Source: Ophiura sarsii
Taxonomy: Eukaryota > Echinodermata > Ophiuroidea > Amphilepidida > Ophiuridae
Direction: 5' to 3'
Assembly: GCA_035610835.1 (NCBI GenBank)
Contig: CM069441.1
Span: forward strand, 158,440,996-158,504,995
Length of the DNA: 64,000 nt
Part shown: in pieces, positions 34,794-44,660 of the stretch
How positions within the stretch are numbered: the first letter of the stretch is position 1
Layout of the letters: the number at the start of each line of letters is the position of its first letter
Position numbers and translations under genes: made by a program
The notes under the pieces: generated by a model
Seen by the model: the letters and a program-made list of their open reading frames with translations, nothing else
What the model was told of the DNA's origin: nothing
The model's database searches: none

Positions 34794-35135
34794 TATATTA
34801 TTAGGACATATTCCATATCTCATGATTGAATGCTACATGGTACCAATATTTGTTAGTCGCTCCACTGTCCCATCCATCCAAAGACGGCTGATTTACAGGG
34901 TGTTCCAAAATGATTTATACCGTGTTTGAAAAAATATTACAAATATAAAAACAGCATTGCAGTCCAAATGAAATACCTGCAATAGGAGATGTTTGTTTCC
35001 TACTTTCATCAAGATATTTTTATCGGTTCTTATATGGCATGACATTCTTGCAAATAAGTGAAAACCTGTTTTTCACTCTCAGTTTATTTTGATAATAAAA
35101 CCTACACCAAACTTCAAAACTGCTGCTTAAGAAAG

Positions 35136-35892
35136 TTAGTATTCAATCACAAACAGACAGCACACATTAAGGGGTAACAGGTTACATCTACATTGAAAGT
35201 TAAACATTTGAGTGTGTTATGATATTATTTCATTTATGTAAATCATTTTCTTTCCTTTTTTATCACTGTGTATTATACCTATAAAATTTAAATGGCATTA
35301 CTGACATACCGGTACATAACTTTGTAAATGGTAATTATTACAATGAATTTGAAACTTGTATCATGAGTATTGCATGCAATTGTAGAATTTCTCCTCTACC
35401 CCACTCACTGTGTACAACATGCAGGTCTATACAGTGAATGTAGTGCGCGATGGTTCAGAGAGTCACATAAAGCTGTTGGTCCCGTGTATTCACCCTGAAC
35501 ATGTTAAAAGCTGCAGACCTTATCATTATAGTCGGCGTCAGAGAAGTTCGGCACTTTTTTCTGTGACAACTGCGTACAGCGTAAACAAGGAAGTGCGTTG
35601 TAGAACAGCGTCACAACAGTGGTATCCTTGAGAAGTCGACGCGTCGCTGTATCTCTAATCCGCTTAGTCGCGATTGTATCTATGGGTCACGAATGTCCCC
35701 ACCCACACGCTCATTAACTAAACGCATGTGTTGGCAGTTTTAAAAAGTGCCTAAAGTATTCTGATGACGACTATAAGAGTAGGGTATCATCCCGGGTCTG
35801 TTATCTCTACAAAAACCTAGGTATCAGAGGGCTGCACACCTATCCCAATTGTGGAGTTTGTTGCAGTAACCGACAGATATGGATAGAGATAA
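35136..35892. other. Unassigned intron sequence
   Basis: Lies between the end of similarity to copy 1 and the 60-bp array. No repeat or exon is recognised. Confidence 0.45.
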
Positions 35893-36612
35893 GAACTTAC
35901 CTATTCTAGGTCTATATCGCACACCATGCATATAACCTCCGCAATAATGATAGAACTGACCTATTCTAGGTCTATATCGCACACCATGCATATAACCTCC
36001 GCAATAATGATAGAACTTACCTATTCTAGGTCTATATCGCACACCATGCATATAACCTCCGCAATAATGATAGAACTTACCTATTCTAGGTCTATATCGC
36101 ACACCATGCATATAACCTCCGCAATAATGATAGAACTTACCTATTCTAGGTCTATATCGCACACCATGCATATAACCTCCGCAATAATGATAGAACTTAC
36201 CTATTCTAGGTCTATATCGCACACCATGCATATAACCTCCGCAATAATGATAGAACTGACCTATTCTAGGTCTATATCGCACACCATGCATATAACCTCC
36301 GCAATAATGATAGAACTTACCTATTCTAGGTCTATATCGCACACCATGCATATAACCTCCGCAATAATGATAGAGCTTACCTATTCTAGGTCTATATCGC
36401 ACACCATGCATATAACCTCCGCAATAATGATAGAGCTTACCTATTCTAGGTCTATATCGCACACCATGCATATAACCTCCGCAATAATGATAGAGCTTAC
36501 CTATTCTAGGTCTATATCGCACACCATGCATATAACCTCCGCAATAATGATAGAGCTTACCTATTCTAGGTCTATATCGCACACCATGCATATAACCTCC
36601 GCAATAATGATA
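35893..36612 (-). repeat. Twelve 60-bp repeats each carrying exon end and splice donor
   Basis: Twelve almost identical 60-bp units. Read on the minus strand, each has 52 nt of exon D's 3' end (encoding [17 protein letters not shown] plus one G) followed by the first 8 intron bases. Donor dinucleotides start at 36560, 36500 and so on every 60 bp to 35900. By donor type six are GTAAGT, four GTAAGC (the four nearest the exon) and two GTCAGT. The unit length is a multiple of three and has no stop, so the whole array stays open and every donor is in phase 1. Such homogeneity implies recent expansion or ongoing homogenisation. Confidence 0.95.
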
Positions 36613-36842
36613 GAGAAATTCATGATCAGACATGGCATCCTTATTAGTTAACAATGGCATCATATCTTTGCCATCTATGACACGGTCTTGTGGAGGTGGG
36701 ATTCCCACTACGCTGGCTATCGTTGGCAGAATGTCCATGATATGGGTTGGCTCAGAGATTTCTATTCCTGGTGAAATGATCCCGGGATAACGGACTATGG
36801 TTGGTACTCTGATTCCTCCTTCGTATGAGCTTCCTTTACTAC
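36561..36842 (-). CDS. STS-like: Steryl-sulfatase-like gene, penultimate exon (D)
   Basis: The exon starts after an AATACAG acceptor (phase 1, completing Gly) and reads [20 protein letters not shown], then [34 protein letters not shown] and [23 protein letters not shown]. This parallels human STS from GIYKGGK..WEGGIRVPG through NMDIFPTVA, RIIDGRDLMPLL and SDHEFLFHYC (family knowledge). The end given here uses the first of twelve candidate donors. That choice yields the length expected from STS, and using more distal donors would add up to eleven 20-residue repeats. The frame open from 36738 to 35824 is this exon read on through the array. Confidence 0.92.
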
Positions 36843-37205
36843 CTGTATTAGTGAAATAGTGAAAATAAATGTTGAAAGGTTTTTATGCTTCTTATACATT
36901 ATGGGTACAAATCTAAGCATTGGGTTGGATAATTTCATAATACTTTAAGAAAATTAATTCTTCTTAAATCCTGAACATTCTACTTAATGTGTCATCCTGA
37001 AGATATACATGTAAGTATGGGAATACAAAAACCAGGGGCAATTTTCAATGAAAATGTTGTTCAATTAAAAGGTTGCTCCCGGTGACATAATTTACATAAG
37101 AACAGGCATCTTGAGGTTTAGCGGGGGTTAAATTTGCTCTCTGCTCCTGCTTATTTCAAGCCCTATCTACAGCTAAACCGTCTACATGTATATACATGTA
37201 CCTAC
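36843..37205 (-). other. Intron C-D, 363 bp
   Basis: Donor AAAG|GTAGGT at 37205 and acceptor AATACAG|GT at 36843. Short and free of recognisable elements. Confidence 0.8.
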
Positions 37206-37901
37206 CTTTATATATGCCATTCCATCCTCCTTCTCGTACTAGATCATGTGTATGTTCCTCCACATGACCACCATTATCAGATGTAAGATACACAAATGTA
37301 TTATTATCGAACCCAAGACGTTTAATTGCCGACATAATTTCACCCAAGCTGTAATCCATCTCCTCAATGGTATCACCATAAGGACCATGCTTGCTATGAT
37401 TTGTAAACTTCTCGGAACTAAAGAGGGCGGTATGAGCTTGGAGGAATGACATGGTCAGCATGAATGGCTTGTCATCATGGTCGGTTTCCAGGAAGTTGAT
37501 CGCTCTCTGTGTCATTCTATCTGCCAGCCGGTCATAGGTCAAAGGTTGCTCGATGACCTCTCTATTCTCAAGTATTAAGCAGTTCATCATTTTGATTCCA
37601 TGTATAAAAGCATAGAACCCGCCACAAGTCAACGATGCTATGGTAAACAGTATGAAGAATCCAAAACGCCCAACAATATTGCGTTTCTTCAGAGCATATG
37701 CCCCCCAGAGCAGGAACGCATAGGTTATAAATATGTCACGGTATATGTGTTCATCCCAAGCCACAAATACATTGCTGTCCCCACGACAATCTCGCAAGTT
37801 GGTGAGTGGTACGCCGTAGAAGGAATCGAACCCCTGACCGATAGGATCCTGGCAACTGTTGTTATCGTTATTCTCACAGTGTATACCAATATGCCATTTA
37901 C
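37206..37901 (-). CDS. STS-like: Steryl-sulfatase-like gene, large catalytic and membrane exon (C)
   Basis: 696 nt from a CCTACAG acceptor to an AAAG|GTAGGT donor, phase 1 at both ends. It opens with (G)KWHIGIHC, whose Lys and His are active-site residues in the sulfatase family. It continues SFYGVPLTNLRDC, then two hydrophobic stretches (IFITYAFLLWGAYAL and FGFFILFTIASLTCGGFYAF), which match the transmembrane hairpin of human STS. Next come EVIEQPLTYDRLADRMTQRA, QAHTALFSS (catalytic His), HGPYGDTIEEMDYSLGEI, TSDNGGHVEEHTHD (metal-binding Asp and Asn; human STS has Gln at the second) and GWNGIYKG (catalytic Lys). Visible active-site positions are conserved. The frame extends into the intron up to 38100, but splice sites and homology end it at 37901. 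Confidence 0.95.
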
Positions 37902-38031
37902 CTGTAGGGTAAAACAAAAGCAATATATCAATTACTCTAATAATTCTGTTAATAAAAACATTAAATAAATAAACAAAGAGTCGCTCAATTGCGATGTTTA
38001 GGTTTATTATTGTATCAGTAATGCCCATTAA

Positions 38032-38303
38032 CCCTAACTCTAGTACACCACACGGCAACAGCTTTGTTTTCCGACCCCCAAAATTCACCAGAAAGGTCAC
38101 CCCAGCACCCCGGGATTTGAACCACGGACCTCCATCACCAGGGCCCAGATCCTAGCCACTACACCTCGGCTGTCAGTCGACACTCGGCGAGTATATTCGC
38201 CTCGTTATAAAGCCTGGGTCCGTTTTGTAGCCCAAAAACCTGCGCGTCTGGTTATAAAAACATTTTTTCCGCCCAGTTGCCGTGTGGTGTAGTAGAGTTA
38301 GGG
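38032..38303. mobile_element. piggyBac-like MITE with tRNA-like core
   Basis: TTAA (38028-38031 and 38304-38307) flanks CCCTAACTCTAGTACACC at the left and GGTGTAGTAGAGTTAGGG at the right. The arms match for about 30 bp with one mismatch and end in CACACGGCAAC/GTTGCCGTGTG. TTAACCCTA is the classic piggyBac end (family knowledge). The middle carries a minus-strand tRNA-like sequence. Confidence 0.8.
38098..38175 (-). ncRNA. tRNA-like SINE core inside the TTAA MITE
   Basis: Read on the minus strand: an A-box-like segment GTGTAGTGGCTAGGATCTGG, then B-box GGTTCAAATCC at about 38112-38123, then GGGGTGCTGGGGTGACC. This is the usual start of tRNA-derived SINEs. No good acceptor stem, so not a functional tRNA. 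Confidence 0.6.
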
Positions 38304-38798
38304 TTAAGGTCTGAATATATGAATATGGCCAATAAAATAAGCTGACTCTTATTACATGGTAAGTGGTTTTTTTTGTAAAAGTTGTTATGGTAATTTCATT
38401 TACGCAAGTCATCTTTTATGTAGCACCCTATATGACACCCTGTATGTATTACATATCCTCTTTAATATCTATGGCACCTCATAATTGTCACATCTGTTTG
38501 TCTAATACCAGACTAATTACATTAACACCAGTTGACATTAATACCATACAATATTAGATTTGTGAAAACAAACACTAACACAAGGTTATCCACCATGGGT
38601 CACTACTCATAACACTGGCTTTGACATTGGGTACTTCATTCATAATGAGGAAAAGAAGTTACCATTTCTTTGCTACCTATAAATAGGGTTGATTGGGGGA
38701 GCAGTTTCTGTAAAATAACTGGTTTGCTTATTACTCAATATTAATTTCCATCCATTTCTATCTGTTGGCAGTGGCAAATAGTTAAAAATGTCTTGATT

Positions 38799-39061
38799 CA
38801 GTGGCTAAGCCAGAAGGGGTTAGGCAGGGGTCATACCCCCTCCAATATTTGAGTCATGTCAGTCGAAATCTGCATCGTCAGTTGAGATTGGTAAGTCAAT
38901 TATCGAATGCTTGTTTTTTCGCGCTGGTTTTGGGAACACCACGTTTCAACCCCCCACCTCTCAAAATTCTGACCCGGCGGCAATTCGCTAAGTTGACTTT
39001 CTGGTAACCTTGTCAGTTCACTTTCATTTTTTGCCCCCCCCCCCCCCAATATATGCCACTG
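38799..39061. mobile_element. hAT-like MITE, 263 bp
   Basis: CAGTGGCTAAGCCAGAAGGG at the left and TATATGCCACTG at the right, flanked by an exact 8-bp duplication TCTTGATT (38791-38798 and 39062-39069). It contains a poly-C run of 14. Confidence 0.87.
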
Positions 39062-39207
39062 TCTTGATTAACCCTAACCTTCCTGGACCTTACAAATCTC
39101 TACAGTGCTACAATCTTGTGCCGTGCAGCGGCCCCATCAATCTCCTGCCACGCTTAGCGTGTGGTTCAACTTGTTAAAAATAACTGAAGTTTCTTGAACA
39201 TCACCAG

Positions 39208-39245
39208 TGTAGCTAAGTCGGTAGAGCATCAGACTTGCACGCCCG
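39208..39245 (+). ncRNA. tRNA-like fragment (5' half)
   Basis: GTGTAGCTAAGTCGGTAGAG followed by CATCAGACTTGCACGCC resembles the D and anticodon arms of a tRNA or a tRNA-derived SINE. The B-box half is missing. Confidence 0.45.
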
Positions 39246-40905
39246 TTTTTCTCCCTTGATAGTTTAATTCTGAAAAACACACCTGGGAGTTAATATGCTG
39301 CAAATTAGGGAAGGGCAATTTCCAATGATGATCATGTGTAACCATTCTGAATATGAACTGAACCAACCCGGAATTATATTATGATATTAGCTAGGAAGAA
39401 TGCATGCATTAAGCAATGGAAAATGTAACTGGAGTTAATTTTACAAAACAGAAAATAGCCTTGCCAACTAGTGCAATGCCAGCAAATTATTCAACTATTT
39501 TCCACCTTTCAATATTTAGGACTTTTAAAAACTAAATTTGACTGCAGGTGATGAAAACAACACCTAAGTTTTACGAACACAGACCTCTCAGGTAGGGTTG
39601 GTCGGTCAGGTATGTGTTATTTATTTTATTTTTCAAACAAATTGGTGACTTTTCAACAATTTTCAAAACAATTTCAATTAAAAAAAAAAAAATGTGTAAC
39701 AAAATAAAAATAAAATAAAATATGGGCCTGTAGAACGTTATTAACCCTATAATCATTTGCACACATCTTAACCAACAGATATAAACAAACTACATTCTAT
39801 GAGAATGAGATATCACAGTATCTCCCACTCCGGGTCCCACTCCTTAACCCTATCTCTTACAAGTACTACGATTCACTATGGCCAAACAAAATCTCCAAGC
39901 GCATGCTACAGCATTGATTCGATTATGTCACTGTCCGAAATTGCTGCCTGGGGCATCGTTGGCACAGTACTAGTCATGTGCGGTCCAGGGGCCAACATTT
40001 TGTTGGACAAAATATTCATACTTTGTCCCCCTCCCCCCGATCCACACCAAATACATAGCATGGCTGGTTATGCATTGAGTTTCCTTGCGGTTTGAAATGC
40101 GTCTTTTAAATGCCTGTTTATTATTATTATTATGGTTAATATGGACATGCACTAGTATGCATAACACATCAGATCTTGGTGCGCCCAAATCTAAAATAAC
40201 ATGATTCTGATTCATGTTTGCATTATGCATATGAATCATGACATCTTATGATGCAGTATAATTATACAACATGATAATTGATAAAATATGCTTGTGACAA
40301 AAAACCCACCCTGTTATGGGTAAGTGGACCTCTCAGGTACATGTAGGGTCGGTCGGTAGGACAGGGGTTTTTTCTCGAAATTTTCAAAAATGTTCTTTTT
40401 CCCCCCCCTTTTTTTTTTTAATTAAAAAAAAATGGGTCATTCGGGCCCGCAGAACATGTTTTTTTTGTTACGTCATCTTCAAGAGAAACTGGGTGCCAGT
40501 TCTGTTGTACTAATATAGTGGCCCTAATACAAACATAAATCGAGAGAAACGTGATGAGATCAGACCCTGGTTTATTAATCAATCTCATAAATGTCACCGT
40601 AATCCCAAAGGCAATTAATTTGTCCTTTCCCCTTTGGCATTACTCAGTATTACTGCTTCCTTCGCTACGACTCACACCATGAACGTATTGCCATGCTAGG
40701 ACATGTTCCGCATATACACATTGATTTTTTTCACTGGCCCATTTTCCCTTCATTTTGATGATTGGCTTTTAGGACACAAAGCACGGGGTAAGGAGCTGTA
40801 AGTTAGGAAGGGGGGTAACAACAACTAAATTTTAATGTGTCATAGCAATGTTTTACTTACGATGTATGGACAAATACAGGACCAATTTTTAGAATAGGAA
40901 CAGAA

Positions 40906-41159
40906 TATGTGACATGATCAAGCAAAATGAGTCGCATGTCGGCAGTTTTCAATTTTGATATTTGTCCATCATTTTATAAAGCAGGTGGAAAATCTACAGT
41001 ATGGTCCAAACCCCACTAAAATTAAACTTGTAGTTTTTTAAAAGTACAAACAATTTAACAACTGAGAAAATAAAGTAAAACATAAGAACTTGACACTTCT
41101 TTTTACCTGTAACTCAAAATCAGCATTACCCACTCACTCTGTTTGATCGCGGCACATAT
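40906..41159. mobile_element. MITE with TGTGATGTGATCAAGC-like ends (intron copy)
   Basis: TATGTGACATGATCAAGC at the left and GTTTGATCGCGGCACATA at the right. The interior matches 7602-7817 (CAGTTTTCAATTTTGATATT, AACATAAGAACTTGACACTT). It is a more diverged member. Confidence 0.62.
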
Positions 41160-41674
41160 TATATACTTTTATGCTCACAAATGTCAGTCCCCATTCCCCC
41201 ATCCCTCTGAAATCCATGAACCATCTCATACAACATCCAACCAATTTTATGACTATAAAAATACATCGGCCGTCATTGATGAAAGAGTAAGAGCAATGTT
41301 GGTATACAGTTAGTCAGACACAGAAATTAATCTTCTAGGATTGATAATCGGTTTAGTTAGAGAGATCTTTTGATGCGATTACATTTGTCAATCAATACAT
41401 AGACATTAATTTGCTTGGTTTAGTTTGAGATCAATGAGATATTTATGGATAAGTAGCATAGGTAGTCATTGGTCGATACAGCAGAAACCAATTTATTAGT
41501 GTTTGTAATTAGATTGAGTTTGCTAAAAACATAATACCCCTCCCCCCTCCCCAGGGCTTCGGCAGCCAGCCGTGTTGGCTGTGTTTCACACGGTCATTTT
41601 GAAAAATACACAGCCAATTTTCTTGACGCACAGGTTGAATTTCCCATCCAGGTATTATTTAAATTTTCTTTCTT

Positions 41675-42390
41675 CAGTGGCATGGCTAGGTTTTTCAAAA
41701 GGGGGGAGACATACTTGTGAACTGACTAGACTTAAACGTCTAAACAAATGTGCGCGTATGGCACAAACATTTGCTCTTTTACACTAATTTTGCCATGATT
41801 TAGGTACGTTTTGGCTTCACAAGCATTGCTATCTTTGTACTAATTTGACCGTCATAATTCCATTATTCCCTTTATCAAATGAAACTACTGACAGTGCCAA
41901 TCTCAACATACAGACAGGTGCAGCCATCATCCCCATGCACCCCCCCCCCCCCCCCCCCACCCCACCACCACCTACTGACAGTGCCAATCAGGCCTGTCGG
42001 AAGGGATTTTAAAGTAGTATGGCACGAGTGGGGGTTAGGGGCGAAGGGGCTCGTTAATAGCACTTAAAATAAATTATATGGAATAATGATCAACTGTTAA
42101 ATATTGTGTCCAGTGCAGTTAAGTCATAGATTACAGTCTATGATATTAATAGTACAGTATACTATAGGTACGTGTTATGCCTTATTATGTTCTCTCGAAT
42201 ATTTTTAATTTTTTGAAGAAAACAAATCTCTCTTTTTTTATTTACTTTTTTTTTTTTAAACTTTTTTTCTTCTTCTTTTTCTCCCCCCGGAAAAGTGGTA
42301 GCGGTTCCGACGGGCCTGGTGCCAATCTCAACATATAGACAGGTGCAGCGATCATCCCCCTTGCACCCACCCTTTCTGGCTACGCCACTG
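41675..42390. mobile_element. Probable hAT-like element, 0.7 kb
   Basis: CAGTGGCATGGCTAGG at the left and CTGGCTACGCCACTG at the right. Flanks TCTTTCTT and TCTTCTAT agree only partly, so the duplication is uncertain. The phrase GCCAATCTCAACATA with ACAGGTGCAGC occurs twice (about 41897 and 42322). A poly-C run sits near 41940 and a T-rich tract near 42240. Confidence 0.6.
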
Positions 42391-43306
42391 TCTTCTATAC
42401 TGGACTTGAAATACAAGTACATAAAACATGGAAAGCATGTGTCCAATTGAATTGGTGCAGTATGCGTGTGCAGTAGCACATATGCAAAAAGTGGATTTTC
42501 TTAAAAGAGGTGTCCCGCAAGCATACAATTGTGTATTATATGTTAGAAACATAATTATCTAGCCCAAATTTGTAATTATATAGAACAAAACACCACACTT
42601 ATGACCAAAAACAAATAAAAAACGCAATCTCTCAACATGCACTTTTTAAAATTTGCGGTGATCGAAAGTCCCAGTGTCGTCGCTTATATATTAAATGAAT
42701 ACTTGTTTTGACATCAAATAAATATGAACTACAAATGTATGTACCATGCTTGAGTTGTAAGGCCAAACAGAATCATTTTGCAAAAAAGCCAAGTGCTGTG
42801 CGATTTATTTATTTAAAAGCTATGAGGTATGCGATTTCTATTTTTTAATTATTTGTTGCTAATCCAAGTTTACATAGAACCTTTTTTATTTCTTTTTTAC
42901 CCCCCCCCCCACCCCCAAAAAACCCCTTTTTTGAGGGGGGGCCTCACCCTCAGTGCGTAGACCTACGCGCCAAAGCTCATTTCACATACCAATGCGCGCG
43001 GGCTTCTGAGACAAACCTTCTTCTTTGTTTGGCCTAACAGTAGTTCTATTGAGAGAAAAGGGCCAACCCCTTTTTAGGCCAAATAAAAAATGAACATTAG
43101 CATCAGAACTATGATATAAAAAAGATTTAAAGAGGCCTCTTCCCCTTTAAAGTTTGCAAAGTTTATCGTTAACAAGGGCAATTTTGCATTAAAAAGTAAT
43201 AAAAAAGAGGAAAAAAAGGACCTTTTCCTTCCTTTTTGGGAAAATAGTCTGAACTTTGCCTTACTTCGTGATCGATTACAATTGTGAATAATGAATGTTT
43301 GCTTAC

Positions 43307-43429
43307 CTACAAGCGCTGTAGCATACCCCTGATCTTTAAGCATCTCTGCATATGTGGTTTCATTTGATGGTAGACCTACTTTAGATGATAAGAATGGTAC
43401 GATGCGCATGATATTTCTAGATGCCATAC
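43307..43429 (-). CDS. STS-like: Steryl-sulfatase-like gene, 123-nt exon, copy B
   Basis: Acceptor TTTTATAG|GTATGG and donor TTGTAG|GTAAGC, phase 1 on both sides. It encodes (G)MASRNIMRIVPFLSSKVG, then LPSNETTYAEMLKDQGYATA and LVG, joining exon C as LVG-KWHIG. The human counterpart reads GGLPTDEITFAKLLKDQGY then STALIGKWHLG. It is the exon just before the GKWH exon in this family. A homologous exon of identical length lies 1.1 kb upstream (44538-44660). Confidence 0.93.
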
Positions 43430-44537
43430 CTATAAAACAGAGCATGGAATGATAAAGTATGATGAATCTCATGAATAAAGCCATGGTAATAATGGAATAA
43501 CATCATGCATGTACACAAAGCCGCTGTATAAGGATAATGGGGTCCCAGGTGGGTACTCAATTGATGATGGAATAAACTTTATCGTGTTTCTAAAATACAT
43601 AAAAAATACAAAATTATTATTGTTTGAAATTGAAACATCTGCAATATAAAGTTGAACATGTTTCCTACATTATATGTTAATTTCATTGAAATATCTTTTT
43701 TTGTTCTCGTGTGGCAAGACTTACTCAAAAATCGATGAAAAACGTGTTTTCAATTCGTTAGTTCAAAAATTTCACAGACCTTGAAAAGCCATCGGCAAAT
43801 CTGATTTAACGCGTTGTTTCTTCTCACACCTAACTACTTTTATTATTTAAATTGATCATTTTGACCAAAATTAAAATCTACCATCTTTACCAGAAAGTCT
43901 GCTTTTTTCATCAAAAATGTCAGATTTTCAAAATCAAAATTTGTATGAAAGCTGGGCGTTTGCGCAAGATATGTGAAATGGTTTGATGGACGAAAGAATG
44001 AAGTAAAAAGAGCTAATTCCAACAAATAAAGACTTTGCTGTCAGCCTTCGGACTTGAGAAAATATGTGTAGTCTTGATCTAATTTACACTAATGTTAGAG
44101 TAAAACCATCTCAGGACTGCAGTCTTCAAAGTGGAAGATACATTATTTCATTATGTTCCCAGTCCCTTAACACTTTTGGACCGGTGATTAGACATTTCGC
44201 CAGTAATAAATCATCTAAGGATGTGTCTATTTCCCACTATGTGGTCCAATTAATACACTGCAAAGGACATAATTATGCCCAAAGGGCATAAACTAACCTT
44301 CATAACCTTTAAGATGACCACATAATCAGCGGTTGACAAAATCTTAGATAATTTATTACCGGCGAAATGTCAAAATCACCGGTCCAAAAGTGTTAAGGGA
44401 TGGGAACATAATGTATGATGCTTAGCTGTATGGAGAAATACATGGAATGGTTGAATTTAATTGTAACGCTATCTGATAAGCCAGGAATGATCTGCATGGA
44501 ATGTGGTGGAAAATTACAACGCTGCAATACAACCAAC
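43430..44537 (-). other. Intron between the two duplicated exons, 1.1 kb
   Basis: Contains a foldback at 44149-44413. Otherwise no recognised feature. Confidence 0.75.
44149..44413. mobile_element. Foldback MITE between the duplicated exons
   Basis: CATTATGTTCCCAGTCCCTT at the left is mirrored by AAGGGATGGGAACATAATG at the right. The arms continue through AACACTTTTGGACCGGTGAT to ATAAATCATCTAAG, about 72 bp each with few mismatches. TTAACACTTT inside the arm resembles the TTAACACTTTCC MITE end. The loop has CATTATGCCC-type short inverted text near 44270. Confidence 0.75.
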
Positions 44538-44660
44538 CTATGAGGGCGGTATTATAACCCGTATCTTGTAGAAGTTCTGCATAAGTTGTCTCGTTTGATG
44601 GTAATCCGCCCTTGGCGGATAAAAATGGTATTACCCTCATGATATGTTTGGAAGCCATAC
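44538..44660 (-). CDS. STS-like: Steryl-sulfatase-like gene, 123-nt exon, copy A
   Basis: Acceptor ATCTGTAG|GTATGG and donor CTCATAG|GTTGGT, phase 1 on both sides. It encodes (G)MASKHIMRVIPFLSAKGG, LPSNETTYAELLQDTGYNTA and LIG, about 73% identical to copy B over 41 residues. Both copies have intact splice dinucleotides and no stops. Either can be used alone, and including both also keeps frame. The donor GTTGGT is weaker than the GTAAGC of copy B. Most likely a duplicated exon pair used alternatively, but it could also belong to a second neighbouring gene copy. Confidence 0.88.

Larger units (their letters stand above)
19305..35135. repeat. Long duplicated segment, copy 2
   Basis: Collinear with 4108-18419 and somewhat longer because of private insertions at 19797-20435, 21332-21703, 30559-30910 and 32157-34569. 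It runs directly into the sulfatase penultimate-exon region, so this copy is attached to the rest of the gene. Confidence 0.9.
31868..35900 (-). other. Intron D-E of the sulfatase gene
   Basis: About 4 kb from the array's most distal donor to the E acceptor. Most of it is a 2.4-kb hAT-like insertion (32157-34569) and a MITE (34581-34793). 35136-35890 shows nothing recognisable. Confidence 0.7.
37902..43306 (-). other. Intron B-C of the sulfatase gene, 5.4 kb
   Basis: It holds TIR elements at 38032-38303, 38799-39061, 40906-41159 and 41675-42390 and a tRNA-like fragment at 39208. The repeated phrase GACCTCTCAGGTAGGGT with GGTCGG occurs at about 39583 and 40328; similar text is near 13405 and 28080. 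The rest is unassigned. Confidence 0.7.

Noticed and set aside
35893..36612. CRISPR-like array
   Set aside because: The units are contiguous with no spacers, lie in a eukaryotic exon, and each is coding sequence.
35926..36651. A 241-residue plus-strand open frame with a 20-residue repeat
   Set aside because: It is the antisense reading of the exon-D 60-bp array. It stays open only because the unit is 60 bp without stops; the minus strand has the sulfatase homology and splice donors.
37902..38100. N-terminal extension of the exon-C frame to 38100
   Set aside because: Homology to STS begins at GKWH, and a clear acceptor (CCTACAG) precedes it; the extension reads intron and TIR-element sequence.
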